The position numbers were made by a program, and so were the translations under genes. Source: Asterias rubens (taxonomy: Eukaryota > Echinodermata > Asteroidea > Forcipulatida > Asteriidae). From it: 64,000 nucleotides of DNA. Every line of letters begins with the position of its first letter. The stretch's first letter is position 1. Below, in pieces: positions 20,869 to 32,966 of this stretch. The notes below the pieces were generated by a model. That model had not been told where the DNA came from. It saw only the letters and a program-made list of their open reading frames with translations, and ran no database searches. The stretch is taken from positions 7,687,343 to 7,751,342 of the forward strand of contig NC_047063.1 of assembly GCF_902459465.1 (NCBI RefSeq). The letters run 5' to 3'.

Positions 20869-21831
20869 CAGTGGGTTCATTTTAATCCACTCACAGCAGG
20901 CGCGGCCCCGGAAGACATACCCAATACCATGATCAAGACCCTGATCGAGGATGCAGGAGTTAACAAGGAAGGGCTCATCAGTTGTATTCAGGGTAGAGTT
21001 GTGTGGCGCATCAGACATCGAGCCCGACTCAAACATGCGGCCACACGACGACAACTTAGGTCGACTGAATGAGTGAGTGTTTCATCGATGTCACACAGCA
21101 TTTTCAGCCATTGTGATAGCCCATTTTTGTATTATTTCCTTTCTAGTTTGATTCTTATTTCACACACACATGTTTCACATTTCTATTTGTCATAGACCAG
21201 CATAACTAGTAATAATAATGAGTATTATTATTGACCAGTATCCACACTGGATGTGACCCAACATGAAATAACAAACCTGCGAAAGTGTAACTCTTCGGGG
21301 AAAGTTTAAACAAGAATTTCACGGCGTCATACTGCAGCTGCACTATATTTTGGCAGTTAAACTTGTCAAAGACACTTCATGTCTGAAAATGTATAGTCGA
21401 ATGAACGCATTGACATAAGTATATGATTATTATTCATTTTTCAAAATCAACAAAATACCACACAAGGTTTGAGTTCAAGACCCCTTACGCCAAAAGTAAA
21501 TAAAAAAATAAAGATGTAATAATAACAATTAACTATGAGAGCAAATAGTGATGTGGGATGATCCAGACCCTGACAGGCTCTCATCTGAGTGGTGGGAGAT
21601 GCGACACACACTCAAGTTAACTGTACAGGTAGAGATGTCTGCAGTAGCACCATTTGAATATGTATATTGAGTAGTTCTGGTTCTGAAAAGAACGGGTGGT
21701 TAACAACTCATAGTTCGATCAGTATACTCAGTGATCGCCTTCAGAACCAACACTACTCAAAAGAGATATATTCACATGGTGTTACCACAAACCTCTCTAC
21801 TTCCACAATGCAAAGTTTCAAATCCATCTTA
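20869..21831. other. Intergenic DNA, no gene recognised
   Basis: Contains a short inverted repeat, AGTAATAATAATGA ... TATTATTATTGAC, near 21207-21238. The frame at 20779-21054 on the minus strand overlaps the family C element and is not convincing. Confidence 0.4.
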
Positions 21832-21835
21832 TTAA

Positions 21836-22208
21836 AGGAACACGTTGCCTTTGATCGGACGAGTTGGTCTATAAAAAAGCGTTTTTAACCGTTTGTTATA
21901 AAATGCATATGGTTGGAAAGATGTTTTAAAAGTAGAATACAATGATCCATACAAGTTTGCCTCGAAATTGCGTGGTTTTCCTTTTACTGTGCGAACTAAC
22001 ACGGTCGGCCATTTATGGGAGTCAACAATTTGGCTCCCATAAATGGCCGACTGTGTTAGTCGACGAGGTAAAAGGAAAACCGCACAATTTCGAAGCATGT
22101 TTGTGTGGATCATTGTATTCTACTTTTACAGCATCTTTCTACCTATATACATTTGATAACAAACGCTTTTCAAAGACCAACTCGACCGATCCAAGGCAAC
22201 GTGTTCCT
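21836..22208. mobile_element. Palindromic TTAA element, family B, copy 2
   Basis: Bordered by TTAA at 21832-21835 and 22209-22212. The central fold is nearly perfect: GGTCGGCCATTTATGGGAG mirrors CTCCCATAAATGGCCGACTG around a short loop. It is non-coding; the two short frames seen on opposite strands are a by-product of its symmetry. Confidence 0.85.
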
Positions 22209-22212
22209 TTAA

Positions 22213-22764
22213 AAACATAGTGATAAGGACTTGGTTGGGTTGTTCATAGTGGTCCCTATCACTTTGCTTGTTCATTCACCGAACTAGCTAGATGAACAGC
22301 TAAGAGGTCTTGATGATTGTAATGTACACAATCGTTGCTCACCCTGTAGCCTTCAAAATGTCAGTAGAGGTAATTCCCTTTTCCATGGCACTAGCTACAT
22401 CTCTGGCACTGAAAGGTCAAGTTTACAGAAATATGTTAAACCAACATGTTTAATGAGTCAAGCACTTGCGGGGGATTTCAAAGTGCTGAGGACCCATCAA
22501 TAAAATTAGTACATTAGTTCCCAACATTTTACTGTTGTTATCCTTTTGTCAAAGGGAGACCACACTTGGTGAGAAAGTTTAACTGTACTTTTTTCTATTA
22601 TTCTTTTTGGGGGGTATATGGGTGGACAATTTTATTTCCCCATCAGGAGGTTATAAACATTAAGGCTTGGTTTTATTAAACCAACAGTTAAAACAATTTC
22701 CAAAATCAATTGTTACTCAAAAAATATTCAAGCAACTGGTGGAAATTTTGAAAAAGGGTCACAC
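22213..22764. other. Intergenic DNA before the 41-bp array
   Basis: Nothing recognisable in either strand. Confidence 0.4.
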
Positions 22765-25700
22765 CTGAGTGGTTTGGGTATGGGAACAGACACTGTAAGG
22801 TTTCTATGAGTGGTTGGGTATAAGGCAGACCGTGACAGGCTCCAACCTGAATGGCTGGGGAAGAGGCACACCTTGACAAGCTCTCACCTGACTTGTTAGG
22901 AATGAAGAAGACCCCGATAGCATCTCACCTCAGTAGATGGGATGGGGCCGACACTTGAGTGGTTCAGGATTAGGCAGACCCAGACATATACCAACCTCAT
23001 TTGTTGGGGTAGAAGCAGACCCAGACAGGCTCCCACCTGAGTAGATTGGGATAAAAAAGACCCACACAGGTTCACTGGCAACCTAAGCAGCTAGGGATGA
23101 GACATACCCTAACAAGCTTCGACCTGAGTGGTAGGGAATGAGGCAGACAAAGACAAATCCCACCTTGGGAAGAAGCAGACACAAACGGGTTCGTGTCTGA
23201 GTGGTTAGGGATGATGCATATCCTGACATGGTCACACCTAAATGGTTGGAGATGAGGCAGACCCTTACATGCTCTCAACTGAGTTGTTTTGGATGAAACA
23301 GACTCTGACATTCTCCCACCTAAGTTTTTGGAGATGAAGCTGACACTGCTAGGGTCACACATGAGTGGTTTGGGTACGGCCAGACACTGACAAATTTATA
23401 TGAGTGGTTGGGGTGAGGCAGAACCTTACAGGTCCCATCGGATATGTTTGGGAATGAGGCGGATCCTGACATGCTCCAAAATGAGGCAGACAGCGAGATG
23501 CTTGCACCTGAGTGGTTAAAGAGAGGCAGACCCTGACAGACTCCCACCTGAGGGGTTTGGAGGAGTCAGACCCTGTCAGGCCCACTATGGTTTAGGCTCC
23601 AACCTGAATGGTTTGGGAGGAGCCCAAACCTGACAGGCTGTCACTTGAGTGGCTGGACTTGAGGCTGACGCGGGAATTTTTCGATAAAGCAGACCCTGAC
23701 AGATACCCACCTCGGTGGTCAGGGTCTGCCTGTTAAAACAAGCAGATAAAAAAGGAACGGGAAAAAAGTGGAGCCCGCAAGAAAAACAAGGAAAAAGGAA
23801 AAAAGCGGAACCAAAGAAAAATGCAGACTGGGAAAATTAAAAAGAGCGGAAATCCGCTTTAAATCGGAGATTTCACAGGCCTGCAACTCAGTGGTTTGAG
23901 ATGGGGTCAGGATGTGGCAGACCTAGACAGGTTCCCACCTGAGAAGTTTTGAAAGAAGGCAACACCTGACAGGGCCCACCTAAAATGTTTGGGGACAAGG
24001 CAAACCATGACATGCTCCCACCTCAGTAGTTGGGGAGAGGCAGACCCTGACAGACTCACACCTGAGTGGTTTGGTAGAGAGCAGACCGTGTCAGGCTCCC
24101 GTTTGAGTGGTAATAAGGCTCCATCCTGTGCGTGTTAGGAAGAGGCCGAACCTGACAGGCTTTTACATAAGTTGTTGGAATCGAAGCAGACCCTGACAGT
24201 AGACTGCAGTCTCTTACCTCACCTGATTGACTGGGGATGAACCAGACCCTGACAGATACCCACCTCAGTGGTTGGGGATCAAGAAGACCATAACAAATAG
24301 GTGGTTGGGTGGGTCAGACCCTGACATGCTCTCACCTGAGCTGCTGAGGATGAAGAAGACCCTGACAGCATCCCACCTTAGTGGTTGGCGATAAGGCTGA
24401 CACATACATGCTACCCAAACAGGTGGTTGAGTGGTTTGAGTACGAGAAAAACACCGACATAGTTGTATCTGAGAAGTTGGGAATGAAGCAGACCCTGAAA
24501 GCCTTTTACCTCAGTGGTTGGAGGTGAGACTGACACCAGATTGATTCCCACATGAGTGGTTGGAGTGAAAGGGGTCGAAAGGGGTGGTCGATGAGGCGGC
24601 ACTAGCATGCTTCCCAAATAGGTGGTGTGGGATGAGGCAGACCCTGACAGGCTCACACCTGAGTGGTTTGGGTATGAGACAGACACTGAAGGAGCTCTAT
24701 CTCAGTGGTTGGGGATGAGACGGTTCCTAACATGCTCATACCTGAGTTGTTAGGACTTAAGCAGAGCCTCACAGCATCCCACCTCAGTGGTTGGGAAAAA
24801 GCTTATTCCCGAAGGCTTCCCACACGAGTGGTCGGGATGAAGCCTGACATGCTCTCACCTGAGTTGCCGAGGATGGAGCAGACCCTGAGAGCATCCCACA
24901 TGAGTGGTTGGAGATGGGGCCGACACTTACATGCTTCCCACATAAGTGGTTAGGATAAAGCAGCCCAAAACAGGCTCTCACCTGAGAGGCTTTAGAAGAG
25001 CCAGACCCTGACAGGCTCCCACCTGAGTTGTTTAGGAAGAAGCAGACGTTGACTGCCTCCAACCTCACTGGTTGAATTAAAGCAGACTGGGAGAGGATGG
25101 GGCTGACACTAGCATGCATCCTGTATGAGTGGTCAGGATAAGGCAGACCGAGACAGGCTCCCACATGAGAGGTTGGAAGAGGCAGACCCTGAAATGCTCC
25201 AATACGAGTTGTTATGGCGACGCATACATTGACATGCTCAAACATAAGTAGTTGGGGTTGGTGCAGACCCTAACAGTCTCCCAAATGAACAGTCAGGATG
25301 AGGCAGACCTTGACTTGCTCTGACCTGAAATGTTGGAATTGAAGCTGACCCTGACAGCATACCACCTCAGTGGTTGAAGATGAGGCTGACACTAACATGC
25401 TACCCACAAGAGTGGTAAAGATAAGGCAGACCGAGACAGGCTCCCACCCAAGATATTTGGGGATAAGGCAGTCCCTGACATGCTCCAACATTAGGGAATG
25501 AGTCGGACTCTACCAGGCTCCAACCCAAGTGGTTGGGGAAGAAGCAGGCTTTGACAGGTTTTCTTTGGACCTAAACAGGCTCCCACCTGTTGAAGAAGCA
25601 GACCCGAAAGGGTTATTGTCTGAGTGGTTAGGGATTAGGCACCTGGATGGTTTGGATGAGACAAGCCCTGAAAGGTTTACTCTCACCTGTGTGGTTGGGT

Positions 25701-26195
25701 ATGAGACATACACTGACAGATTTCCATCTGAGTGGTTAGAGATGAGGCAGACCCTGACATGCTCTCACCCAAGATGTTTGGGATGAAGAAGACTCTGACA
25801 GCCTCCCACCTCAGTTGTTGCAGATGAAGCTGCCACAACAATCACACAGGAGTGAATTGGGTACGAGACAGACACTGACAGATTTATATGAGTGGGTAAT
25901 GATGAGGCATAACCTGACAGGCTCCAACCTGAATGGCTAGGAAATAGGCAGACCCTGAAAAGTTCTACCCTGAGTTGTTTGGAATGAAGCAGACCCTGAA
26001 AGCATCCTACCATAGTGGTTGGGGCTGACACTTACAAACTTCCAAAATGAGTGGTCAGGATGAGGCAGACCGAGACAAGCTCCCACCTGAGAGGTTTGGG
26101 AAGAGGAAGGACCTGACGGGCCCCATCTCATTGGCCCTGTCAGGCTTCCGTATGAGTGGTTTAGGCTCAAAACTGAATGGTTTAGGAAGAGGCCG
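22765..26195. repeat. 3.4-kb minisatellite of ~41-bp units
   Basis: The unit is close to GAGTGGTTGGGGATGAGGCA, then GACCCTGACAGGCTCCCACCT, about 41 bp, and recurs some 80 times. Variant units appear in a repeated order. Those with GAATGAAGCAGACCCTGACA and GCATCCCACCTCAG recur near 22900, 24350, 24765, 24875, 25335 and 25985, which suggests higher-order organisation. All the short frames in the array are repeat artefacts. It is interrupted at about 23735-23885 and meets a retrotransposon remnant at its right end. Confidence 0.85.
23735..23885. other. Purine-rich insert within the minisatellite
   Basis: About 150 bp unlike the surrounding units. It is rich in GAAAAA runs and contains the inverted motif AGCGGAAATCCGCTT. 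Flanking units read GGGTCTGCC (left) and CTCAGTGGTTTGAG (right). I do not recognise its origin. Confidence 0.5.
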
Positions 26196-26224
26196 AATAT
26201 TTTACTCGCCCGCCGGGCTAGTGA

Positions 26225-26450
26225 AAAAGGATTTTGACTCGCCCGACGCTATTTTCACTTGCATTTGGCGATCGGGCGACCGCTAATTTCGAACCCTGAA
26301 GCACATGGAGAGACTTGCTCGTTCTGCCCCAAGCGCAATCACTTCGTAAAATTCTGCCGAAGCAAGAAGGAGCAGGGCAAATCACATTTGCACGACAAGC
26401 CATCATACACATCAGACAACAATACTTCTGATGAGGATTATGTGTTTTAA
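26225..26450 (+). pseudogene. Retrotransposon gag fragment with CCHC zinc knuckle
   Basis: The frame ending at 26450 contains CSFCPKRNHFVKFC, a C-x2-C-x4-H-x4-C zinc knuckle, followed by basic residues (CRSKKEQGK) and an acidic end (TSDNNTSDEDYVF). This arrangement matches the C-terminal nucleocapsid part of gag in Ty3/Gypsy-like LTR elements, where it binds RNA. Only about 60 residues remain. No protease, reverse transcriptase or integrase follows. Upstream it joins the minisatellite directly, so this is a broken remnant. A domesticated zinc-knuckle exon is possible but not supported. Confidence 0.65.
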
Positions 26451-26474
26451 TAATCAAACAAGACCAACATCCTC

Positions 26475-26700
26475 TACAGCGTGTTAACAACAATACTGAG
26501 GGACAAGCACGTCAACAACGACAAGGGACAAGCGTGTCAACAACGACACCAAGGGACAGCAACACTGATAGGCAAGCGTGTTATTCACAACACCAACGAA
26601 CAACTAAATAAGCGTGTTTATAAAAACACCACCGAACAACTAAATAAGCATATTAATAACAACACCAACGAACAACTAAATAAGCGTTCCCTGCTGATCA
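26475..26700. repeat. Minisatellite downstream of the gag remnant
   Basis: ACACCAACGAACAACTAAAT followed by AAGCGTGTT or a variant repeats three times at about 36-37 bp (26600-26690). Before it, GGGACAAGCGTGTCAACAACG-like units repeat at 26500-26560. Confidence 0.75.
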
Positions 26701-26714
26701 CAAGGCTGAGGCCA

Positions 26715-26790
26715 GAAACTTTCTCACTTAGCCAATAAACTCAAGAGTGAACTAGTCTTGCAGTCTTGTGTATTTTATTATTGAACAGCG
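26715..26790 (+). other. Candidate LTR 3' segment of the gag remnant
   Basis: CCAATAAACTCAAGAGTGAA and then GTCTTGCAGTCTTGTG resemble the polyadenylation region and end of an LTR. No matching 5' LTR or terminal repeat pair is visible, so this is inferred from position and composition only. Confidence 0.3.
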
Positions 26791-27157
26791 ATACAGCACT
26801 GTGTAATTTCTGAAGAAAGAGCTGACTTTTAGTCTGACAAATTACATTTCAATTATACAGGAATCTTAAAAAGGGCCACTTGAGCATTGATTTTTTTCCG
26901 AAATTCTGTATAAACTACAAAAGTTTTTTTCACCAAACAAAACCTTGATGAGTTGTGTTGCCTTGATTGTTTCCATAGTATTTCTTGAGTGATACCCTAT
27001 TGTGATATCATGTTACATTGGGCGTACATGTACGATTCATGAAACTTTTTGAGGAGACAAAAAAGTGACACTTCATTTTCAGTGAAAGAGTCATACCATT
27101 AAGACAAATTAGACAAATCATCACTTTCAACATGTCTATTATATCAATGCATGTTAA

Positions 27158-27536
27158 AGACACTGGACACGTCTACTGGTAATTGTCAAAGACCAGTCTT
27201 CTCACTTGTATCTTAACATATGCATGAAATAATAAACCTGTGAAAATTTGAGCTCAATTGGTTGCCGAAGTTGCAAGATAATAATGAAAGAAAAAACGCC
27301 CTTGTCACACGCAGTTGTGTGCTTCCTGATGCTTGATTTCGAGACCTCTAAATTCTAAATCTGAGGTCTGGAAATCAAATTGATGGAAAAGTACTTCTTT
27401 CTCGAGCACCACGTAACAACAGAGGGTGCTATTTCTCACAATATTTTACACTATCAACAGCTAGTCATTACTTGTTACCAAGTAAGGTTTTATGCTAATA
27501 ATTATTTTGAGAAATACACTGTAGTGTCCACTGCCC
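27158..27536. mobile_element. TTAA element, family C, full length
   Basis: Bordered by TTAA at 27154-27157 and 27537-27540. Ends are AGACACTGGACACG and GTAGTGTCCACTGCCC. Contains the internal GATTTCGAGACCTC inverted motif. Confidence 0.8.
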
Positions 27537-27886
27537 TTAAATTGTCTAAGCAAAGCTTCTTCTTTTTCCTCATTTGTTGGTCTGAATCAATTGGTATAAA
27601 AAAAAATGGAGTACAGCAAATATTTCTGCTAAAAAAACTGAGCCTTGATGTCCAGACCAGGTGGACGAGATTACACCAACTGTTTTGTTAAAAGCTTGGT
27701 TTTTACAATTCTTTTCACAAGTTAATTGTTCACTTTGTTTCATTAGAATAAATTGTAAGCATAATCACTCCTACAACTTTGCTGGACTTTCCATTTGGCC
27801 ATTTTTGTTTAGAACCACGTCTCTAAACTTGGTTTCTGACCTTCTTGGTATATATCCTAGGGCCCTCTGGTCTCAGAGATTATTAA

Positions 27887-28260
27887 AGGAACACGTTGCC
27901 TTGGATCGGTCGGGTTGGTCTTTGAAAACCGTTTGTTTTAAAATGCATATGGGTAGAAAGATGTTAAACAATAACATACAATGGTTGGAAAGATGTTTTA
28001 AAAGTACATGTAGAATACACTGACCCACACAAACATGCCTCTAAATTGCACGTTTTTCCTTTTACCTTGTCAACTAACACATTATAAATGGCCGACCGTG
28101 TTAGTTTGCACGGTAAAAGGAAAAACCACGCAGTTTCGAGGCAAATTTGTGTGGATCATTGTATTCTACTTTTAAAACATCTTTCCAACCATGCATTTTT
28201 TTAAACGGTTACAAACGCTTTTTATAGACCAACTCATCCGATCTAAGGCAACGTGTTCCT
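27887..28260. mobile_element. Palindromic TTAA element, family B, copy 3
   Basis: Bordered by TTAA at 27883-27886 and 28261-28264. One side of the central hairpin is shortened compared with the other two copies. A direct duplication of the GGTTGGAAAGATGTT region is present at 27950-28000. Confidence 0.8.
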
Positions 28261-28264
28261 TTAA

Positions 28265-29914
28265 GGTCTCGATCTTGGTCTCGAACTGTGTCTTGACTAC
28301 ACAACCAAGTTTTGTTACCGTTAGCGAAAGATTTGGCATGTTTTATTAGTTTTAACTCACCATAGCATCTTCTCCCTGTTTCAGACCGCATCACCCAAGT
28401 GTCTGTTTTTGCTAAGCATCTTGACTGTGAAGGCTGACTACCAAAATTATCCCTGTCGGGTGGAAATCAAGAGGAAACTGTATCGCACATGAGGGCAGCT
28501 ACCCTTGGAGAACAAAAATAAGATTGATGAAAATGGTGTGACGCTGACAAACACAAATGCTCCAATGAGAAATCTCACTCTTTTGCTTGGCCAAAATATT
28601 TCATTTTAGCCATAATGACCTTAATTGATTTTGTACACGTTTTCCAAACCTAGGACCTTTCCCGAACTGTGAACTCAACTACTTTTTTTTATAATGCCCT
28701 GGGTATGAATGTGTATACCTACCCACACACCAGGCCGTAGTGTTGTATTTTCTGTTGTTCCTGTATTGAAGCAATCACTTTTGGTTTGGTACACAAATGA
28801 CTACAGAGGGCCCATGGAAACAAAGGACCGACTAGTTAGGACCTATTGTCCCTATTGGAAAATTTCCTCGGAGGGTAGGCCATACAACACACACACATAC
28901 TGAAGGACAAGGCAAACACTATTTGCCCCTTTGTCTGGCTTTGCCGATGGGGCATAAAAACAAATATCTTGAGTATTGATACCAAACTTCTGAAAAATAA
29001 ACATTTTGGATAGGAGATTGTCTTACCTGTGAGCTGTTCCTCCAATGTTTCGGCAAAACAAAAGCGTTTAAATGGAGAGAGTCATCAAGAATATCTGGAC
29101 CCTGTCTCTGGTGGCCTACTCCATTCTAGTAGGAGGGTACATGTAGTATTGCATGGATAGTCCATTATCCAGTTAATACTTTGCCAAAAGAAGACGTGGT
29201 GGATATCCTGGGTAGCCAACTGAAAGAACATATAAATAAATTTAACAACACAAGATTGCCAAATTTTTTACATACTAGCACCTGCCACTGAAAATCACTG
29301 GCCTTGGACATGCGGTCCAGTGCAAGTTTTGAGCCCTGCCAGCCTTTCGTGGTGATCACAAAGATCCATAAGGCTTTGATGTTTACTTGAAAAGACTTAA
29401 CATATAGGCCCCCTATAGGGCAGGAGTTGTTTGGAAGTGTTTGGATGGGACCTGCACTTGCACACTGTGTGTTTACTCTAAGCATCAAGGCAAAGTCTGC
29501 CTCTATTGACGTCACAAAAGGGGTAGGCTGAGTCAACCCCCAAACAACTTTATCTATTTTTTTAAACGTATAAATCTTTACAAACAATGACTAAAAGAAT
29601 TGTTTTATTGTTACTAAACATATACTCTTATGTTTGAAAAAATAAAAATTCTATTTCCAAGTGACTTTAAGACACTCAACTACATTGTACCATCACCGAG
29701 TACCAACAAAAAGCGGATCTTCTCCGATTTTGTATAGGCCTAACTGTACAAAATCGTGTATGGATTTTAGGCTATAGAGAAAAATGACATGTTGAATATC
29801 ATCAAAGAATCCAGAACAAGAGGACACAGGCTCAAAATAAGGAAGCCCCACTGCAAATCTAAGTGGAGGCAGATGTCATTTTCAGTGTGGAACATTACTG
29901 TTCTAGCCCATGCA
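28265..29914. other. Intergenic DNA, no gene recognised
   Basis: Frames at 28836-29045 and 29165-29587 (minus strand) have no recognisable domain and no clear start or splice context. A (CA)n tract lies near 28889-28899. Confidence 0.4.
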
Positions 29915-31330
29915 AACAGATTGGTCAGCTCATCATCAAGAGGGAGTTGAAAAGCTCCTCAGCCAGCTTAAGCCCAACAAAGCACCATGTCCAGACGGAA
30001 TTTCACCTTGGTTTCTGAAACTTGGAGCTACAATGTAAACAGCTACCTCACCGCTTCAGGACCTGTTCCAAAGTTTGAGCAGGTGTAGTCCCACAAGATT
30101 GGAAGGAAGCAAATATTACATCGATGTTCAAGAAGGGGAGTAGTACTTGTGCTGCAAACTACCTTCCTGTTTCACTCAATTTAGTGGTTTGCAAGGCTTT
30201 GGAGCACATTGTACATACACATCCATGTGATGAACTATTTGGAGAACCAGCATATTTTAACTGATTTTCAACATGGATTACGGGCTAAAAAGTAAACAGA
30301 AACGCAACTCATCCTCACAATTCATGAGATAAGCATGAAACTCAACAAGAACAACTTGGTTGATGTTGTAGTGCTTGATCAAGGCCTTGGACAAAGTCCC
30401 GCACCGTCGTCTTATCTCCAAACTTCAATATTAGGGATTAAGTGGGGGAGAACTCAACATGGGTTCAGGATTTCCCGACAGGGCGTACCCAACAAGTCGT
30501 ATGGGCATACATCACTCCCAGCAGCCGTCATCAACGACCTGCCAAACAACATCACCTCCCAGACCAGGCTTTTTGCAGATGACTGCTTGCTTTACACCAA
30601 ATTCCTACCAACGGGGACACGAGCACTTTGCAGAATGACCAGAAACTCCTGGAAAAATGGCAAGACACTTGGTTAATAAACTTTAATCCAGGCAAGTGCT
30701 GCACCATGACCATAGGCAAGAGAAACCCACCCCAGCATTAATACAAGTTTGGCAATCAAGTTTTGGACAGCACCTTGGTGTTCACATTATCTAATACCCT
30801 CAGCTGGAACATCCATGTTCAGGAGACCATCAAAAAGCTCAAAGAGTACAGAATGCTATCCGCAAGAATTTGTGGAGCTGTAACAGTGAAGTGAAAGCAA
30901 ACTGCCTATTTGAGCTTAGTGAAACCACTCTTAGGCTGCATCTGCATGGGACCCTTCAATAAAGCAGAACACAAACTCGATTGAAAGAGTTCAACGTCAA
31001 GCAGCTAGATTTTGCACAGGAAACTAAAAAAGGGATATGACTTGGATTGGGACACACTACAGAACAGAGTCAACCGAAGTTGTGTATGCTCTGAAATAAG
31101 ATGAAAGATGGGTTGGTCGACATTCCACTTCACAACTATGTTCAGCCTAGTACCAGAGATACGAGGGGAAACAACCAAAAATTCATTCCAGTCAGTCACA
31201 AAGCTATGGCCTTCAAAGATTCATTCTTCATATCAACTGTTAAACTCTGAAACTTACTATCCTCGACTGCTGTGAACAGCGCATAGCGCAACACTAACTG
31301 AATTCAAGGGACACACAAAGGTTTCTCCTT
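29915..31330 (+). pseudogene. Decayed CR1/Jockey-like reverse transcriptase
   Basis: Translating across several frames gives conserved reverse transcriptase blocks in the right order. First is KPNKAPCPDGISPWFLKLGA (near 29965-30030). The segment around 30530-30600 reads DLPNNITSQTRLFADDCLLY, with the catalytic FADD box. Downstream is the CR1-like C-terminal region, with WLINFNPGKC-like residues near 30670-30700 and VSHKAMAFKDSFF near 31190-31235. Many frameshifts and stops rule out activity. No endonuclease domain or clear 5' end is present, as expected of a 5'-truncated copy. Confidence 0.8.
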
Positions 31331-31358
31331 CTCATGTCCATTGGTTAAGTCAGCCGGA

Positions 31359-31451
31359 TACATCAACGCTAACTTGCGCACTGCGTGTGGAAATAGACTA
31401 CTGGTGGGTGGGGTGTTATACTGGCAGAGTGCGCAAGTTAGCATTGATGTA
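31359..31451. repeat. Inverted repeat of about 25 bp around a 40-bp loop
   Basis: TACATCAACGCTAACTTGCG (31359-31378) continuing CACTGC is mirrored by GCAGAGTGCGCAAGTTAGCA (31424-31443) continuing TTGATGTA, with two or three mismatches. It lies just after the reverse transcriptase remnant. It could be a very short inverted-repeat element or a structured 3' end. Confidence 0.7.
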
Positions 31452-32952
31452 TGATATTGCAGGATATTTTGCAGGATATTTTGCTGACTAAACCATGAGA
31501 TGGAGATGAACCTTCATGAAATTGTCATATGATTACGAATTATGATTAATGCTTCGTCTAAAATTCATTTCTGAACTTGAAAACCATTTAGTTAGAAGCT
31601 AGACTCGCTGAAATAAGTATTTTGTACCCAATCATTGCCAATCATACCTCATCATTGCTTGTTTTAATTTTGACATAAAAATGTACATTTTTGTATTATT
31701 GTTTTGTATATAAACAGCATTGAAATAAATGTATTTAATAATGTTAAACTCAATGCAATATAGAGGGGCACATAATAAACTTCAATTCAAGCCTCAACAC
31801 CAAAGTAAACCAACTAAGTCTAAGTGTTGTTGATGTTTGTTAGTACAAACAACACCGGCGCCAGTTTCAAAATATTTTCGCCGCTGGCGAAACATTTAAA
31901 ACTCATATTTTATTGCACTCCGAGAAGCTGCACAACAGTGTAAGTTTTGATATTTGAACGACAAACACTTAAAGATGTGATAATCTGCATTACAATAAAG
32001 GAACAACCATGATAAATGAAGGAAAAATTGTGTTTACCTTGTTGTGATTGTCACAATAGTTCGGCTTCAGCCTCGCGTGGACCACTCGTGTTTGACGCCC
32101 TCTTTTGAGGAACATAAAAAAGGGCGCTAGGTTTATGTTAGCTGGTGTTTTTGCCTTTTAAAAGTTAAAATTACTTTGTTGTTTTCAAAAATCCATATTA
32201 GATAGGCTAAATAATATATATTTGAGGTTTGAACTTTTGCAATCCTTGCATTTCGAAGATAGGTCTTTCGAAACCGCACATGCATGTATTGTGTAAGGAC
32301 TAGGAAACAAGTTTAAGGACTATCCGGCTGCACAGAGCGCACGAGAAGGTGCGGATGGTAAGGTTTGTACACAAATCTATTGCACGAACGAATATCCAAT
32401 AAGTAATTAGTTGTCAACTTCATACATCGGCCAAAATTCCAAAAGTTGTCTGGTACCTGAACGAAACATATTGCTAGGTCGTTACAATGGCGTAAAGAGG
32501 TCAGACTATTGTCAGTGCGCTGCCGAAGAGGGCGTCATAACATTTCCGCATAAATAAAAATAAAATATACACGGGAAAACCATTGAGTTATATATAACTC
32601 TGTAATGTGGGGAAAACCTTAGGGGGGCTGAGCCAATTGTTTGGGAAAATCCTTATTTTGCTCATGTCAAAACTAAAACAAACACTCATCTTAATGTTGA
32701 GAAACAGCTAAGAAAAACTTCTTGGTAAGTAATGAATCGTCGCTCGCTCTCTTTTCTTGTCTCTGTCTGTCTGGCTCTGATCCGAGTCTGAATCTGTTTT
32801 TTTTTTTTTTTTTTTATATTTTTTAATCATGTCAACTTATCATGTCAATAACATACGAATTAAATGGCCTATTATATTAATGTAATAATAGACCCAGCAG
32901 TAAAATACAGATCCTTAGTTAGTTATTGGGTTAAGCCCAGTTAAATACTATA
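31452..32952. other. Intergenic DNA, no gene recognised
   Basis: AT-rich sequence with a T-tract of about 19 bases at 32798-32816. A GC-rich inverted motif, CGCCAG ... CTGGCG, lies near 31858-31887. No coding signal seen. Confidence 0.4.
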
Positions 32953-32966
32953 ATATATGTTAGTAA
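32953..32966. repeat. Target-site duplication, left copy
   Basis: ATATATGTTAGTAA, identical to 34001-34014. The two copies bracket the Penelope-like fragment exactly. Confidence 0.85.

Noticed and set aside
22896-26170. Several frames of 60-150 residues with repeated serine-rich or histidine-rich products
   Set aside because: They are encoded by the 41-bp minisatellite and exist in several frames and both strands.
22765-26195. A CRISPR-like array of short direct repeats
   Set aside because: Units are tandem without unique spacers and are diverged, and the genome is eukaryotic.
29165-29587. A 140-residue minus-strand frame
   Set aside because: No recognisable domain, no splice context, in an intergenic stretch.
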